Assembly (NCBI GenBank): GCA_003991915.1
Contig: RQTK01000024.1
Span: 643,762 to 707,761 of the forward strand
Length of the DNA: 64,000 bases
Direction: 5' to 3'
Origin: Elysia chlorotica
Taxonomy: Eukaryota; Mollusca; Gastropoda; Plakobranchidae
Both the position numbers and the translations under genes were made by a program. The notes under the pieces were generated by a model. It did no database searches, was not told where the DNA came from, and saw only the letters and a list, made by a program, of their open reading frames with translations. Positions 22,801 through 36,000 of this stretch are shown here, one piece after another; the first letter of the stretch is position 1; the number at the start of each line of letters is the position of its first letter.

Positions 22801-25800
22801 GACTTGTTATCATGCATGTTTAGTAAAAATTCAAAGGAAAGAAATTTGTATGGTTCAAATGTTTTTTAGAAGCAGGGACAGTACCTCATATGACTATTTT
22901 TGGTCAAAATATTGATTCTAAGGCCTTTATTAAGTCTTTAATTTTTATTTATAGACCGATTTGTACAAAATTTGGCATTTTTTATGTTGAAAAAAAAGTT
23001 TTTAAAAATTTTGATTATAGTAGTTTTTAATTTAAAAGATATATTTTTCAAATTTTCTAAAAATTCATGCATACACAAGATACAGCTTTGTATGAATGTC
23101 AAACTTTGTGTTCAGCAAGTTTCATTGAAAATGAGATGTTTTTGTAGGAATAGATAGGTTTTGAACATGTTATTATCTAAGATGATGACGTTACCTTGAC
23201 AACAACAGTAAAAAAAAAATTAGGGGAGTATTTTTTCCTCTGACTTGCATATGACAAATCTTGTTATATTAAAAACTGTCTAGCTTAGCAATTGTAAAAA
23301 ATTAGCCTCAGGTGCCACCCTCCCCCTTAAGCAGCCTATTTCATCATTTTTGGCAATATAGTGTTTTTGATCAGCGAAATCTTATTTATGAATAGGGCTT
23401 AATTAAGAAATGTTAAACATAAGTTATTTTTATCTCATCAAGGTCTGCACTACTTTTTTATTGGCTCCACTAATGCAAGTGGCTTAGACCAAACACTTTT
23501 ACTTCGGCAGAAACAGTGCTAGATCGAGGCAGCCTCAGAGATACGCAAGTCAATTAGAGATGAGTCTCGTTCTGCCTGAAAATATTGTCATCCTGCTTTT
23601 CATTGTTTTGCTCTAGCCTCATATTTCTTTCCCCAGCTGCAAGATGATGTTGAGGATGCAAATAGAATCTACACAGAACTTCAAACTGCCAGTGAGGAAG
23701 AGAAACGTTGCGGACAAGAGCTGAAACTGAAAATATCTGAGACAGAATCAAATAAGGTCTGATGGTTGTTTTTGTTTAGTGTATTTTTTTGTTTTATTTC
23801 GTTTTTGCTTTAACAATTTTTGCAGCCTAAGGAATCAATTTGAAATTTGATTCTTGGCTCAGATGTACACTTGTGAACTTTTAAAGGATAAATGTACACT
23901 ACAGCGTTTTTTTCAACATCTCGAAAACCTATATATGTTGGTTAACTAGAGATTTTTTCAAAAACCTTGTTTTGTGTCTGATTAAGCCCTATAGTGTATT
24001 TATATGTATTTTGTAATTAAGTGAGGTTTGTTAGCACTGGCGGTCTTTTTTTTTTCCTTCACTCGTTGGTCGGTGTCCGTAAATTGTGGGCGACTTCAAT
24101 TTTTATTCTGTTTAGTAATTCAAATAAGATTAAACATTGTTAAAACAAGAAAAGATGTTTTAATATGTGTCCAAATCTATTAGCTTCCTTGTAAATTTGT
24201 TTTTAGGTCCTTGTAAAAATCAATATAAATGAATTAAAATTTAAATTACTAAAAAAATTGTCAGATGTTTATAGAAAATAAAGAGGGTGCTTAAGTTCAT
24301 ATAAACAGTAATTTATTTTAAACTTTTTTTTATCCGCTTTCAGGCAGCTCTGAAGCTGTTGCTTGAGCAGAAAAATCAGGAATGTGAAAAACTTTCAAGG
24401 AAGATTGTGCAGTCGCCTAAGAAGTTTCAAGTGGATTTGGAACGTTTAAAAAATAAAGTAATGGACATGAAGTCTCAGTTGAGTAAGGAGGAACAAGTTC
24501 TATCTGAGAGCAGGCTTCAACTGGTTAGTCATGTTACTTTCATTTCTGGAAGTTTTATTAGAGGATCGCAATAAATTGGTTAAGTAAGTTTGTTTGGTTT
24601 GGTTTTGGTATTTGCTGATTATGGAATTTTGTCATAGATTGTGTATTGATATGCAGACCTGCCATTCATTCCGATTTAATCGGAATCAATCCCATTTTCC
24701 CCCAAAAAAGCGGTTCTTGAAAGGAGGCGATAAATGCGCAGTCAACTCTATTGATGCGAAAATGAAAAATTCAATTATCGTAGAAATGGTCAGAGGGGGT
24801 TTTAGAGAGGGTTTTCGATTAAATTGGACCGATGAAGTACAGACTGGGCCACTGTGTTTCGTAGTTTAATGTCCCAGGAGTGGCTTGATTTTCTTAGACT
24901 TTGGTGTGAAGATAGGGTCACCTATGGAAACGACAGGGAAAAAACACCTGATATCGCGCTGTAACACTGTGAAACAAATTGCCAGATGTTGGACTTCAAC
25001 TCTAAGCGCGAGCAAAGACAAAAATCCCATGGCCAAACAAGAATTAGATTTAGATCTAGAGGTTCCCACGTCAACCCCAAAGATGTTTTCTATTTTTAAG
25101 ACATCTAGTCTAGCTACCACTACATCTGCAGTTGGATCTGGAGTGTTGTTGATCCTTAACCAGCAGATGAAGAGTTGGAGCCATCAATTCCTATATACCT
25201 GATCGAACATCAAACTTCGAATCAATGATTTTAGGCTACATTGTTGAGCATTCACTTCCTATTTCATTAGATGACTCATTCAAAAAGGCAGTCATAGCTT
25301 AAGGTAACGCCAAATTGCCCCAATTTGAAGATAATTTTTTTTTAATTTTCCATTCTACACAGATATCAAGTTAAGAGTAATAAGACCATTTAGAAAACTG
25401 GATGACAAACTTATGGGAATAAAATTGTTACAGTGATTGTATTTTACAAAGTAGTAGTTTTACTTAAAACTAATATGAGCTAATATTCTACATTACAATT
25501 TACAGGTTCAATATATTCCTTATGAACACAAGCTGTTGTCCATATTAAATTTTCACTGTACGAGCGCACCAGTAGATGGTGTTTTCTAATGAATTATTGC
25601 GTTCTCTTTGAAACCTGATTATTGATCCTTCAGTCATAAATTTAGACATTATTTTTTTCAACTTTGTAAACCTTTTTTTTTTTTCCATCTCAACTTCAGG
25701 AACAGACAATGCACAAGATTGATGCAGCAACCAAAGCAGCAAAATTGGCAATTGAGGTTCAGTCAGATCTTGACAAAGACATGTAATTCTTTTTCCATTC

Positions 25801-28800
25801 ATCTTTCTAACAATATTGACTTGCCTGAGTTTTAATGGGATGGCACAGTAGCCCTTGGGTAGAATATTGACTCCGGCGCAGGAGTTTTGTGGTTTGAGCC
25901 CTGGCAATTTAGCCTCCTACTAGTTTGGTCTGTTTCGTGTGACCTGCTGAGACAGGAGTCATGGTATCCCCTGTCTTGTGTATGCAGCACATAAAATTGT
26001 CAGACTTCAGTCTTGGGGCCCATCTACAATATAGCCTATGTAGTGCTTACATTGGACGTTAACAACTCAACTCAAGTCTGATTTGTATTGGTGTATGTCA
26101 CTGAGGTGTATCTGTGCATGTATATGAGCAGACCTGCCTACTTGTACCGATTTTCGTCGTTAATCCCGATTTCCCGATTTCCACGGAAATGTACCGATTT
26201 TTCAAATTGTGAAGATATTCAGCATAACAGCGCGATCGCCGATTTTTTTTCAATATCTGCCTCCGTTCATTTAGAAACCAAAGACTATCCCGTTTCCACG
26301 GCGGTAGAAAGCTCATGACCCGCACCTATTACATTTCATCCAAGTCCGTCTTTGACATGCGCTCTTTATCGAAGCCTATTCTCTTAGATTTGCGTGTAGG
26401 AGATGATCTAAACGTTACTGAAATTACACTTCCCCATGCTGCCAACCCGTACGCTTCGCTATTTTCGTTAAAAGTTCTACCCAAAATACGCTGATGAGTT
26501 TAAAGAATTTGAAAAGATACAACCGTCCGTGCAACACCGCTGTTTTTCGCAATAAAGGTGCATGTGTTTGAGGTACGGGTACGATTTTCCTCTCATGTGC
26601 GTGGGCGAAATAAAATTTATGAACGATTCATTTATTTTATCGATATGTGATATTTTTCTCCTTTTTAGACTTTTTCAAGTAGGCAGCCCTGTATGAGATT
26701 TCATTTCACAAGTGTACTGAATCATATCATTTCTTTAAACATTCGCAATCAAAAGGTTAGATAAAAAGGTTCAAGACAAATACAATTATTGTATGCTGAT
26801 AATGTTTATATTTTTAGAAACTACAAGACTGTAGTTTTACTGTGTTATGATTTGTCCTTAAATAATATTTTCAGTCATTGTTATCTGGAATTTTTCTAAT
26901 TTACAAATGATCTCATTTCAGGGAAATCTGCGTTGAAATTAGTAGGCTGTCAGAGAAGCAGGTAGATCTACAGGAGGCTATCAACTCGTGTCACCTTCAG
27001 GAAGAAGATCTGCTGGAGAGGTTTAACGTTCGTCAAGCACAGAGGCATACTGTAGCCAGTCATACTGATCTCAGGCAACAGAGCAGTCTACAAAAAATTG
27101 TAGATTATAAACAGTGAGTGCCTTGCAATAAACTTATATTGCATGTTTTTTAACAGATGGTGAAAAGGTGATGATCATTAGAAGAACTACCTTGATCCAC
27201 ACATATGGAAAAAGTAAAAGTTAGCGCTATAATTGACAAGAAATAATTCCATTTTTTTCCTCGAAGGTATGTTTTATCAATTAAAACTAAGACAAGGGAG
27301 GTAGCAGCTGCTACTGTGTTGTGATCATCTCACGATCATTCTTCTTAATGGACGCCTTTTATCCGTTTTTATCTCAGGCAATTGTATACTAATTTAAAAA
27401 TTTTAAAATATATAAACATTTATTCAAAATTTGTTTTTTGGTTAATTGTACAACTCAATGAATTTTGTTAGTAATAGAATATTTATACGGAATCAATTTG
27501 GTTATAATTTTCAAACATCACACATTGCAGTTTGTTTTCATTTCAAAGCCACAATGTTGAGATGTACAGGCCTAACTTTTAGTTTTCATTGTTAAAGAAT
27601 TACATCGTGGAAATGTTTAAGTAAACATATAATTGTGTCAAAATTAAGCTGTCAAAACAATTGGATGTTGCTCTTAATGGAAAAATGTACACATTTTTTT
27701 TCCATAAATAAAAAGGTTTGCGGATAAGCTGAAAGAAGACTTGAAGACTGCACAAAATGAAACATCTTTGATAAAGGATAAGGTGACTCAAGTGAAATCA
27801 AAAGTTTCAGAGGTGGAGGACAGAATTGCTGAAGAGAGAGAGGATGTGTTAAAAGAAAAGAACATGTTGATAACAGAAATGGTGAGATGCATTTATCATT
27901 GTAGTTTTTTAACTTGCTTTATTATTCAATAGTTATGAAACACGAATAGGATGTTAGAACATGATTATGACTTAATTACCTGCGGTCCTGCTGTTTTATT
28001 TTTACAATAAATTTGTCTCTGCCTTATAACTTGCCCAGGTAAAAACAAGAAAAATGATTCTTAGTCTGGGAAGAATCAGATGCTAAGACAATTTTTTTTT
28101 AAGAAGTTACCCTTTCTCTCCCCCCTCCCAATTTGTTACCCTTTTACCCCTTATCATCCCTTCCATTGTTTGTTATAATATAAATCATAACCTTTGTTTG
28201 CATCTAAGTGCAACTCCTGACCATTCACATAATTTTCCATGAGGTATAGCTTTTAACAGTTTTGTGAAACTATTCATGTTTTTCAACCTGCCTTTCTGTA
28301 GACTTCATGCTCTTCGATCATTCTAAAGAAGTGATGATGGGGAGAAAAAAGCACCATAACTTGATCCCAGTGTCTGGTCTCTTGCCCTACCCGCTTTTAC
28401 AATGTGCCTTACCTATCTTGCTGCACTCAGAGTGTGTGTACTGTATACAACCCCTAACCATTTTAGTTAAAATAGAAAAAGTCAAGTGTTTGCGTAAGCT
28501 AACAAATCTTGGACACCTTTTCAAGTTTTCAAACTTGTTGTCTTACAGGCAGGTTTTTTTGGGGCACATTTTAATTTAAAGAGCAGGTTATAAGACATGT
28601 TAGATAAAGACAGAGAAAATTGCATTTTTCAGAAGAAGAAAAAAAGGTTATTAAACAGGGGCCTTTATTATATGCCCATATGTCACACCTTTCAGGAGAA
28701 GTAAAATGTGAGAAATTATTTATTCTGGTCTTTTTTTTTGTTCCATACAGGTTGAAAAGCTTGATGAGATCAGTGAGCAAAATCTCTTGAAGCTGAAGAA

Positions 28801-28819
28801 GTGTGTTGGGAACAGATAG
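19850..28819 (+). CDS. NUF2: NUF2, kinetochore Ndc80 complex subunit
   Basis: NUF2 pairs with NDC80 and binds microtubules at the kinetochore. Twelve coding exons join in phase: 19850-19948, 20396-20470, 20761-20846, 21524-21585, 22173-22270, 22548-22658, 23637-23756, 24344-24523, 25700-25782, 26922-27113, 27716-27881 and 28751-28819. They give 446 residues; human NUF2 has 464. The first five exons (about residues 1-140) form the calponin-homology-like head, with LLVSEIITAFKEY, WREIYAVMYEALTGI and KTVRRISSVFVN. The rest is a long heptad-rich coiled coil, with CEKLSRKIVQSPKKF matching the conserved SPEKL region of the family. All borders are GT..AG. The start is the first ATG after an acceptor at 19831. 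Introns hold SINE and TIR elements and an N patch. Regulation is not visible. Confidence 0.93.
20874..20941. other. Ambiguous-base patch in a NUF2 intron
   Basis: A 68-base patch of N with scattered called bases. It looks like a low-quality consensus stretch rather than a scaffold gap. It lies 27 bases after the donor of coding exon 3, so the splice site itself is intact. Confidence 0.95.
25836..26075 (+). mobile_element. tRNA-derived SINE, family S copy 1
   Basis: The tRNA-like head has a B-box-like GGTTTGAGCCC. The body shares 'gacaggagtcatggtatccc', 'cagcacataaaattgtcag' and 'cttggggcccatctacaat' with three other copies in the window. It ends near 'tggacgttaacaa'. It lies in the NUF2 intron after coding exon 9. 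Confidence 0.75.
26129..26691. mobile_element. TIR element with 6-bp target duplication
   Basis: The ends CAGACCTGCCTACTTG and CAAGTAGGCAGCCCTG are inverted repeats with two mismatches. TATGAG directly flanks both sides (26123-26128 and 26692-26697). The 563-base body has no transposase. A block 'cgctattttcgttaa' with its surroundings recurs at 20999-21062, and the left end resembles 24654-24700, so this intron set holds older relatives. A 6-base duplication fits the hAT6-type group or a similar lineage. Confidence 0.7.
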
Positions 28820-29587
28820 ATGGTTTTTCCTTTTTTATCTTTACCCTTGTTTCTCAGTGCATGTGAATTGTGATTACATTTTGGTGTATTGACCTGCGAC
28901 ATCAAAATAGTATAGCTTGGGCGGATGTGCAAATCAAAATGCCTCCCAAGATAAGGTTTATTTTAATTTCAAAGATAATTTCAACTCAAGCACTCTTGAG
29001 TATTATTGTTATTCAATTGAAAAGACTGAAAAATGTTAAAGATTTTGTGGCAGACAATTATAGTTAACTAATTTTCTGTTAAATGGTATGAAATTTAAGA
29101 AGGATGATTGTATAACTTTGAAAAGGTGTCATTAACTTAGACATCCCTCTAAATCAAAATGTAAATTGCAAGGAAATTCCTTTGAAATATATTTGTTGCC
29201 CTCTGAATCAAGATTTTGTAGTAATGTATTTGTTTAGTGATAGGATGGTTCAGATTTGGAGAATTTTGTCATACTAAAAAGGTAATTTAGTAAAAAAATG
29301 GTACAAACCGTTACATTTTTTTTATTATGAAACTGAACAAACTTTGGTACTTATTAACTTATACAGACTATTGTCAAACACAAAAACAAATCACAGACAG
29401 GGTTGAAACTCATATCACAAGTTTTGTCCGACAAGACTTATGACAGCTGTTGTTACTCATGATTAATCTACAAGTGTATAAAACATCTTGGTAGACCTAC
29501 AAAAGATAATCTATTGAGATGATGATATTGTTCATTTATGTTAATATAATTTAATTTATACCTCAAGTGTTGCTTGTGTCCATTTGT

Positions 29588-29593
29588 AATAAA
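29588..29593 (+). terminator. Candidate NUF2 poly(A) signal
   Basis: AATAAA about 770 bases past the NUF2 stop. I saw no earlier canonical hexamer, so a 3' UTR of about 0.8 kb is plausible. Confidence 0.35.
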
Positions 29594-30014
29594 CTTTTAA
29601 CTAAAGGGATCAAATGTTATCCAAAAGGATAATTCATCACCAGAGACCTTTTCAGGCTGCACTGCTAGTTAAGAAACAATGTGACATATTTGTTACTAAT
29701 TGTGATCATTTGTTCTGTCCTTGTATCAAGTTTATAGTTTTATGAATTTCCCATTTGAAATGCAATATTTTTTCAAAAGCACTGATGCACGTGTATATGG
29801 CAAAGTATGGCTTTTCTTTTCACTCTTGATTTTCATCGCTACTCAAGTGCAGCCTTGATATGTTAAAAAATTAATTAATCGCTCCTAAACAAGTGAGTAC
29901 AAAAGAATCACTTTTTGTCCCATCAATTTGCTTCTTAAATAGTCAGTTTTACTTTTAAATTGCATCAAAGAATGCTTTATAAATTATAAGAGAATGGTCC
30001 AAGTGCAATATATA

Positions 30015-31105
30015 CAGTGGACCTCGGGTATAGCAATGGTCAGTGGGCCAGCTCCAAAACTTTGTTACGTCAGAGGTTTCGTTGCAGGCAAGGTCGTATC
30101 AAATACAATAAACTTGACTCTCAATGAGTATATATGATAATGGGTTTTTTTCGCTGTCGTTCTCAATTAGCTGTATCTAAAATCTCGTTTTTGTTACAAA
30201 CATGCACATGTACATAATTTTGCAGTGTAGTAAATCTCAAGTATGTAATTAGTTTAATTTGTTTTTTTCCTATTGTCTATTGAGCTGTTGAGTCTGGTGA
30301 TGTATGCAGGGTCCGCTGTATTGTAACTTAGATAACTATTGTTTTGTGTCACGGGTGTTGCATCTAACATAAGTGAATCTGATTTAATTGATTTTTTTTT
30401 AAATCCTGAGGTGTTTTTACCATCTAATGCCACTAAATGCTGAACAGCTTGTATTCATAAGGAATATATTGAACCTGTAAAAAAACAATTTAGCATCGCC
30501 TAAGTTTGTCCACCGAGCAGTCACTCAGCCAGCCCGGTCTATGATCACATGCGCACAGACAGTGATGAGTGATGCAACAATGTTTGCTTGGCTTCGCACA
30601 TTCAGTGTTGGAGACCGTGTTGGGCTAGGTCTTGATAGCACGCGCTGATCAGTGTGTACCGTAAAAAGTGATGCAACAATGTCTGCTTGGCTACGCACAT
30701 TAATTTTTAGTGTTACTGTTAGAGACTGCATGGGCCTAGGCACTGGTGGCTCACGATGATCAGCGTGTAAACGTAAGCCTAATGGTGGCGCTGATTAGCA
30801 AGAGAGGGGTGACGGTGGGCTTTGTTAGTGGTAGATTTGATGACTCATGACTGGCAGAGGTACTGCATTGCATAAAGGAGGGAAAGGGTTGTCCGAATAC
30901 GCTGATTTTTACGAGAAACTCTAAAACCCAGCGGCATGAAGTTAGACATTTCTTTTCGGTTTAGCGATAGTATGCTGGCCGACGATTTCGGTTTACCGTA
31001 GGTTTCATATAAGGAAAAAAGAAGGAAACCCGCAATTATTTCGATTTCTTTTCGGTTTAGCCGTTTTTTCGGTTCAGCCGTTTTCGGTTTAAGTGTGTTC
31101 CACTG
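30015..31105. mobile_element. Tigger/pogo-like non-autonomous element
   Basis: It begins CAGTGGACCTCGGGTATAGC after TA and ends GTGTGTTCCACTG before TA. The ends form an imperfect inverted repeat with a TA target. The right part is rich in 'cggtttagc' and 'ttcggttta' blocks, common in Tigger-like ends. No transposase frame is left. It contains two tandem copies of a unit of about 98 bases. Confidence 0.65.
30571..30770 (+). repeat. Two tandem copies of a unit of about 98 bases
   Basis: The blocks 'gtgatgcaacaatg', 'tgcttggct', 'cgcacatt' and 'gatcag(t/c)gtgta' occur twice in order, starting near 30571 and near 30669, with small changes and short insertions. Confidence 0.65.
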
Positions 31106-31814
31106 TATATTAAACCTGTAAATTGTAATGTAGAATAAAACTCATTTTAGTTTTAATTAAAACTACTTTGCAAAATACAATCATTGTAACAATTTTATTC
31201 CCAAATGTTTGTGATCCAGTTTTTTTAATGGTCTTGACTTGATATCCGTGTAGAATGAACCTTGCATTCAAATTTCACCCAAACTATTCTCAGTGTATGT
31301 GGCACTTCGTTTTTGTTTTATTTTTTTACATTTTTTTTTTAATTTGTATTGTCTCATTAATTTAAATCAATGCCTTTTTTTTCCCCTCAGAAAAGATCAA
31401 TGAATACAAAACACATTAATTAAAACTGGACAGATGAATAACTCAAGAAAATTTTATTTTCATATCTTGATTAAGTTTAATCAACTCCCAGTCCCACACT
31501 CTCTACTTTACATGCAAGACATTTAGTCCAGGAAACATGGCAGATATTAGAAAATAGAATATCCATTTAAAACGAGTTTACATTCATCTATATTTTTGTG
31601 AGAAGACTTGATGACAAAAAGATTACATTAAAACACAAATCAAAAGGACACCCTGCTTTCAACAATTAGAAAAAAATCCTAAAATGTCCCTTTTCTTTGT
31701 CTTAAGTATTCTCGAAAATCAAAATCGGTGAAGACCAATTCATAGATGAATTGAACAGCAAAGTTAAACCCGTGAAAAACAGAGCAGCTGTATTGATAAA
31801 AATTTATCAAAGAA

Positions 31815-31990
31815 TACAGTACGCCTTGGACTCAACAAACTAGTTTGTTTAATTCAATAGTTCTTTGGATGCATGGCTCGTTGAAGCCATCTGTTGCTTT
31901 ATAGCGCCACCATAGACCCACATTAAATGATTGTACATGTCAGTACATAAACCTAGATGGTGTTGGGCCAATTCTATCTACAATTTTCCC
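31815..31990 (+). repeat. Dispersed repeat, arm 1
   Basis: It shares 'caacaaactagtttgtttaa'-like sequence and 'acctagatggtgttg' with the reverse complement of 38761-38895. The two copies are in opposite orientation on either side of most DXO exons. No family was identified. Confidence 0.6.
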
Positions 31991-33048
31991 TTTACCTCTT
32001 CTTTCCTACACTTATACACACATTATTACTGGCGGCCTTTTCTCTTTAATCATGCTGGTCTGTTAGCTGGCACTCCCTGATCCCCCCACCCCCCCTCAGA
32101 GTATCTGCTTTGCAATTTTATTTGCCTGCCTACACCTCTGGTTCGTTAGATCCGAGGATGGGTATGAGATTAGTTGGTTGGATCAAAGGTAGCTTAAAAA
32201 AAGACAAAGAAGAAGAAGAAAAGTTGGGGTTCATTGAATTTGAATGTAAAACTGAAGTGTCCTTTGAGTCAGAGTTCCTTGTACTGGAGCTCTACTGTAT
32301 GTATTTTCACTCATTAGTTCATAACATGGATATCTTACTGTCTAAGATCAAAACCTTGAATTCATTTATGTTCAGTTCAATCGCATCAAATTTGCATGTC
32401 TAATCTATGAAATTAGCGTTTTACTTGATGGCAAAAATACAACAATTTCAATTCAAATCAATTACATAGATTACAATAACAATCTATGTTTGGATAAAAG
32501 ACTGCCTACCAATTTACTTGTATATATAGCAAAGACATGTGTCGCCAAAACACTTATTGTAAGGATCTCCCTATTTCTAAGTTCTACATAAAACAAACCA
32601 ATATTGGGTCACTTTCATCAATCATTTTTTTTCCGTTATGAATTTAAAAATAATTTGTCAAGCAACCAGGGTGAATCAGGCACAAGTCGTCAATATAAGT
32701 TATGAGCTAGAGCTCTCTAAATTACATTTATCTTTTTCATTCTGATATTCACCTGATATCCGGTTCTAGAAATGATAGAGTTACACATTTTTTTCAACCT
32801 CTTAAAGTGCATTTGATGCTTTTAAACACACAATGAATAACTTCAAAAGTTAAGTTTCTGACTTGTGCCTGATTCAATCTGCTCGCCACACATATGGACA
32901 AATGTACATACATAGATTTACGTTTCTTCAGAGCTACTTAGCTCAACGTCCTTTAAAAAAACTGAGATGGAACAAAGCAGTTCTAGAGCAATGTATAGCC
33001 TAAAGATTACACAATTTATCTATAATTAGAATAGTATTAATTATGTTG

Positions 33049-36000
33049 TTATGTACAAGGCTGGTCCCAAGCCTCCCAGTCAATAAACCAATCTGGCAAG
33101 AAAAGAAATTCAGGATCTTCCCCATGTTTCTCACAAACCACATTGCTGCCTGGTCGCCATCGAAACAAATACACACATCTGGGAGAAAGTTGGGAAAACA
33201 AAATTGTTTGATTTCATTTGCGAGTGAATATTCACATAATTGTATGATTATATACAAATAATTCTTTTCCTTATTCTTCAGTTCTCAATTCCTAGAAAAT
33301 CACAAGCCTTCAACTTCAAGTACTAATAACAAATAAAATCGATTCATTTTTCTTTTTTTTTTTAAAGTTTTACTGTCTAACTTGTTAATACAAACAATTA
33401 ACTTTTCCTTTGCTGCTTTTGTCTATGCATGTCTTTTAGTATATTTTTTTCAAGTTACATAAAATAATTATTACCAACATTCCACAGAAGCTAACATTCA
33501 ACTGTGTATTTTATTATCATGTAAATTTTGTGCAAGTTGTAAAGCCCTGCTTTGCCAAATGTACAAAAAAATAATCATTACAGTATTTACACCTCACTTA
33601 TCTAAACAAAAGCTCTTTCAAAAGCTATTCCATAAAATTAATAATTACAATAGTTTATATGAAGTCATTGTTAATCTTAAACCAGGTTTATAGGCGAATT
33701 CCACTGTACATAAAGTCATAAGTACCTGTAAAACAATATAATCAACATATGATTTACTGTAGGAACTATTTAATTATTTTTTTTTACTTAAAATGTTTTC
33801 ATTCTGCTACAGTTCTCTTAATCCTCCATTGCCTAAGCCATGGGTGTGATACTGCCATTACAGTTTAAGCCATGCCAGTACAAATAAAAAAAAATGTATC
33901 AGACTATTCACATTAATTTTACAAACCTTGGGTCATTTTCTGTAACAATGGACTTGACAAAATTCAGAAATTGGTCCAAAAAGTTGAAACACACAGCTGG
34001 TTTCCATGGGCTTTGCAAGGCACTCTGAAATTTGTAACAAATATCCACTGTTTTCATTAGATAACTTTACATAAATAGCACTAGCACAAAGTTAACTATA
34101 CATTATTATGTCAAGAAAACATCGAACTGCGAAAGAAATGAATAAGAAATCTTCAAATGATTTCATATTATTTGTATTACAGTGGAAACCTCACAAAACG
34201 AAGTCCAATAATTCGAATTTTGCAAGAGAACATGTTATTTTTCTCTCCTCTTTGGCTCTATTAAAATCACACTCATAAATCAAAGTTTTTCTGGTGTGGT
34301 TCTTTAATTTGAAGCTCACACCACCAATAGGCACTACAAAAGCAAATTCCCAAGAAAATCCTATAATGAGGTTTCCACAGTAGTTTCACAAAGCAGATGC
34401 ATTTTGTAAAATTGTCACATAATTTGTAAAAAAAAAATATTCTCTGCACCAAGAGAGTAAAGCAGTACATGTATCTCTTATTAACAGGCTTATTCTTAGT
34501 TTTTATATTGTGACCACATACTTTTTAACACAATGCAAACTTATTTACCAACATGTAAAGCTTAACTAATTATATACTTGAATTTTACTACACTGCAAAA
34601 TTATGTGCATGTTTGTAACAAAACAAGATTTTAGCTAGAGCATCAGATTGATTTAAATTAATGTATGATTTGGAAAAAAAGAATAAACTAAATAAAATAC
34701 CAGATTCAAAAGGATGTACTGTATTTGTTTTCTAGACACCAAACTCAGGATCTCTCTTTGTAAGAGATAAAATGATGGCGTCAAATATGTTAATTGTTAT
34801 GTGAATTTCAAAATATCCCAATGTTATCTCCCATGCATAGTGTGTAATTGTATAAAAACTTGAGAATACAAAAGCAAAACCACAAAGGGCAGAAAGTAAA
34901 TTTACGAGGAAGCAAAACCAAGCAAACCTGAGCAACAGCAGGCATGTCCATGACAGGATAGTCCTGCAACTTGTGAACAACTCCACTATCGTCTCTGAAT
35001 CCACACACTACGTTTGATATACCAATGAGGAAACTTTGAGCCCACCATTTGATGAGTTTGAATCTGGAATTTGAAAACAAAATACAAAAGTTTCATACGA
35101 ACATGGAGTAGTAGTAACACGAGGGGGAGGAGTGCAGGGTGAAGTACTAGTAGGAGGAGGTGGTGGAAGAAGGTGATGATGAGGAAGAGGATTAGGGGTT
35201 AGAGTAGGGGGAGGGGAGGGGTGATAATGAGCAAGAGGAGGAGGATTAGGACTAAGAATAGTGGGATGACTACGAAAGGAGCAGAAAAGAATAGCTGTAA
35301 CTTAGATAAGAGTAGGAGTACAATTGAATTAGTCATATGAAAAGGATGAGAGGAAGTAGTAGTTAAGTTGGTTTAACGTCCAACATCAGCGCTATATAAG
35401 TATATAGGCTTTATTGTGGACAGACCCCAAGACCGATGTCTGACAATTTTATGTGCTGCCACACACTAAACAGTGCTGGGATACCATGACTCCTGTCTCA
35501 GGCGGTCACATTTGACTAACACTGATCCAAACAGTAGGGCTTGAACCACGGACCTTTTGCGTCAAAAGCCAATGTTCTACCCCACAACCACCGCGCCCCC
35601 TTAGGAGAAGTAGTAGGAGCTGGGAGTAAGAGTAGGAATAGGACTAGGAGGGGGAGAAAAATTAGTAGTGGTAGGAGTAGGATTAGGCGAAGGAGGAGGA
35701 GCAGTAGGAGTTTGGATAGGAGTAGTAAGAGAATTGGAAGCATGAGTAGGAGTAAAAATAGGAGGTGTAGGAGTAAAAGAGGAGGGGGGGTGAAAGTTGG
35801 AGTAAGAGGAAATAAATTTGCTGGCAGATGCGTCATACTAGTAACGGATTACGAATAGAAATAAATCTCAGCTGTCCGCTTTACAGTGGTGAGAAGTCTG
35901 TGTTAACCCTGGTGTACTGATAGGAATATCTTAGTTCTTTACCTCTTTATGGGGTGGGGTGTCAAAAGTCACCCTCATTCCAAAAGAAGGGGAGGTTTTC

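Larger units (their letters stand above)
28820..33048. other. Tail-to-tail spacer between NUF2 and DXO
   Basis: No coding exon was recognised. It holds the NUF2 3' UTR, a Tigger/pogo-like element (30015-31105) and one arm of a dispersed repeat (31815-31990). The short open frames have no family match. Confidence 0.6.

Noticed and set aside
24594..25202. Two overlapping plus-strand frames of about 100 codons
   Set aside because: They lie in a NUF2 intron in sequence that starts like a TIR element; no protein family was recognised.
35541..35858. Arg/Ser-rich and Leu-rich open frames
   Set aside because: They come from the purine-rich intron repeat and the SINE next to it; no start context or splice support.
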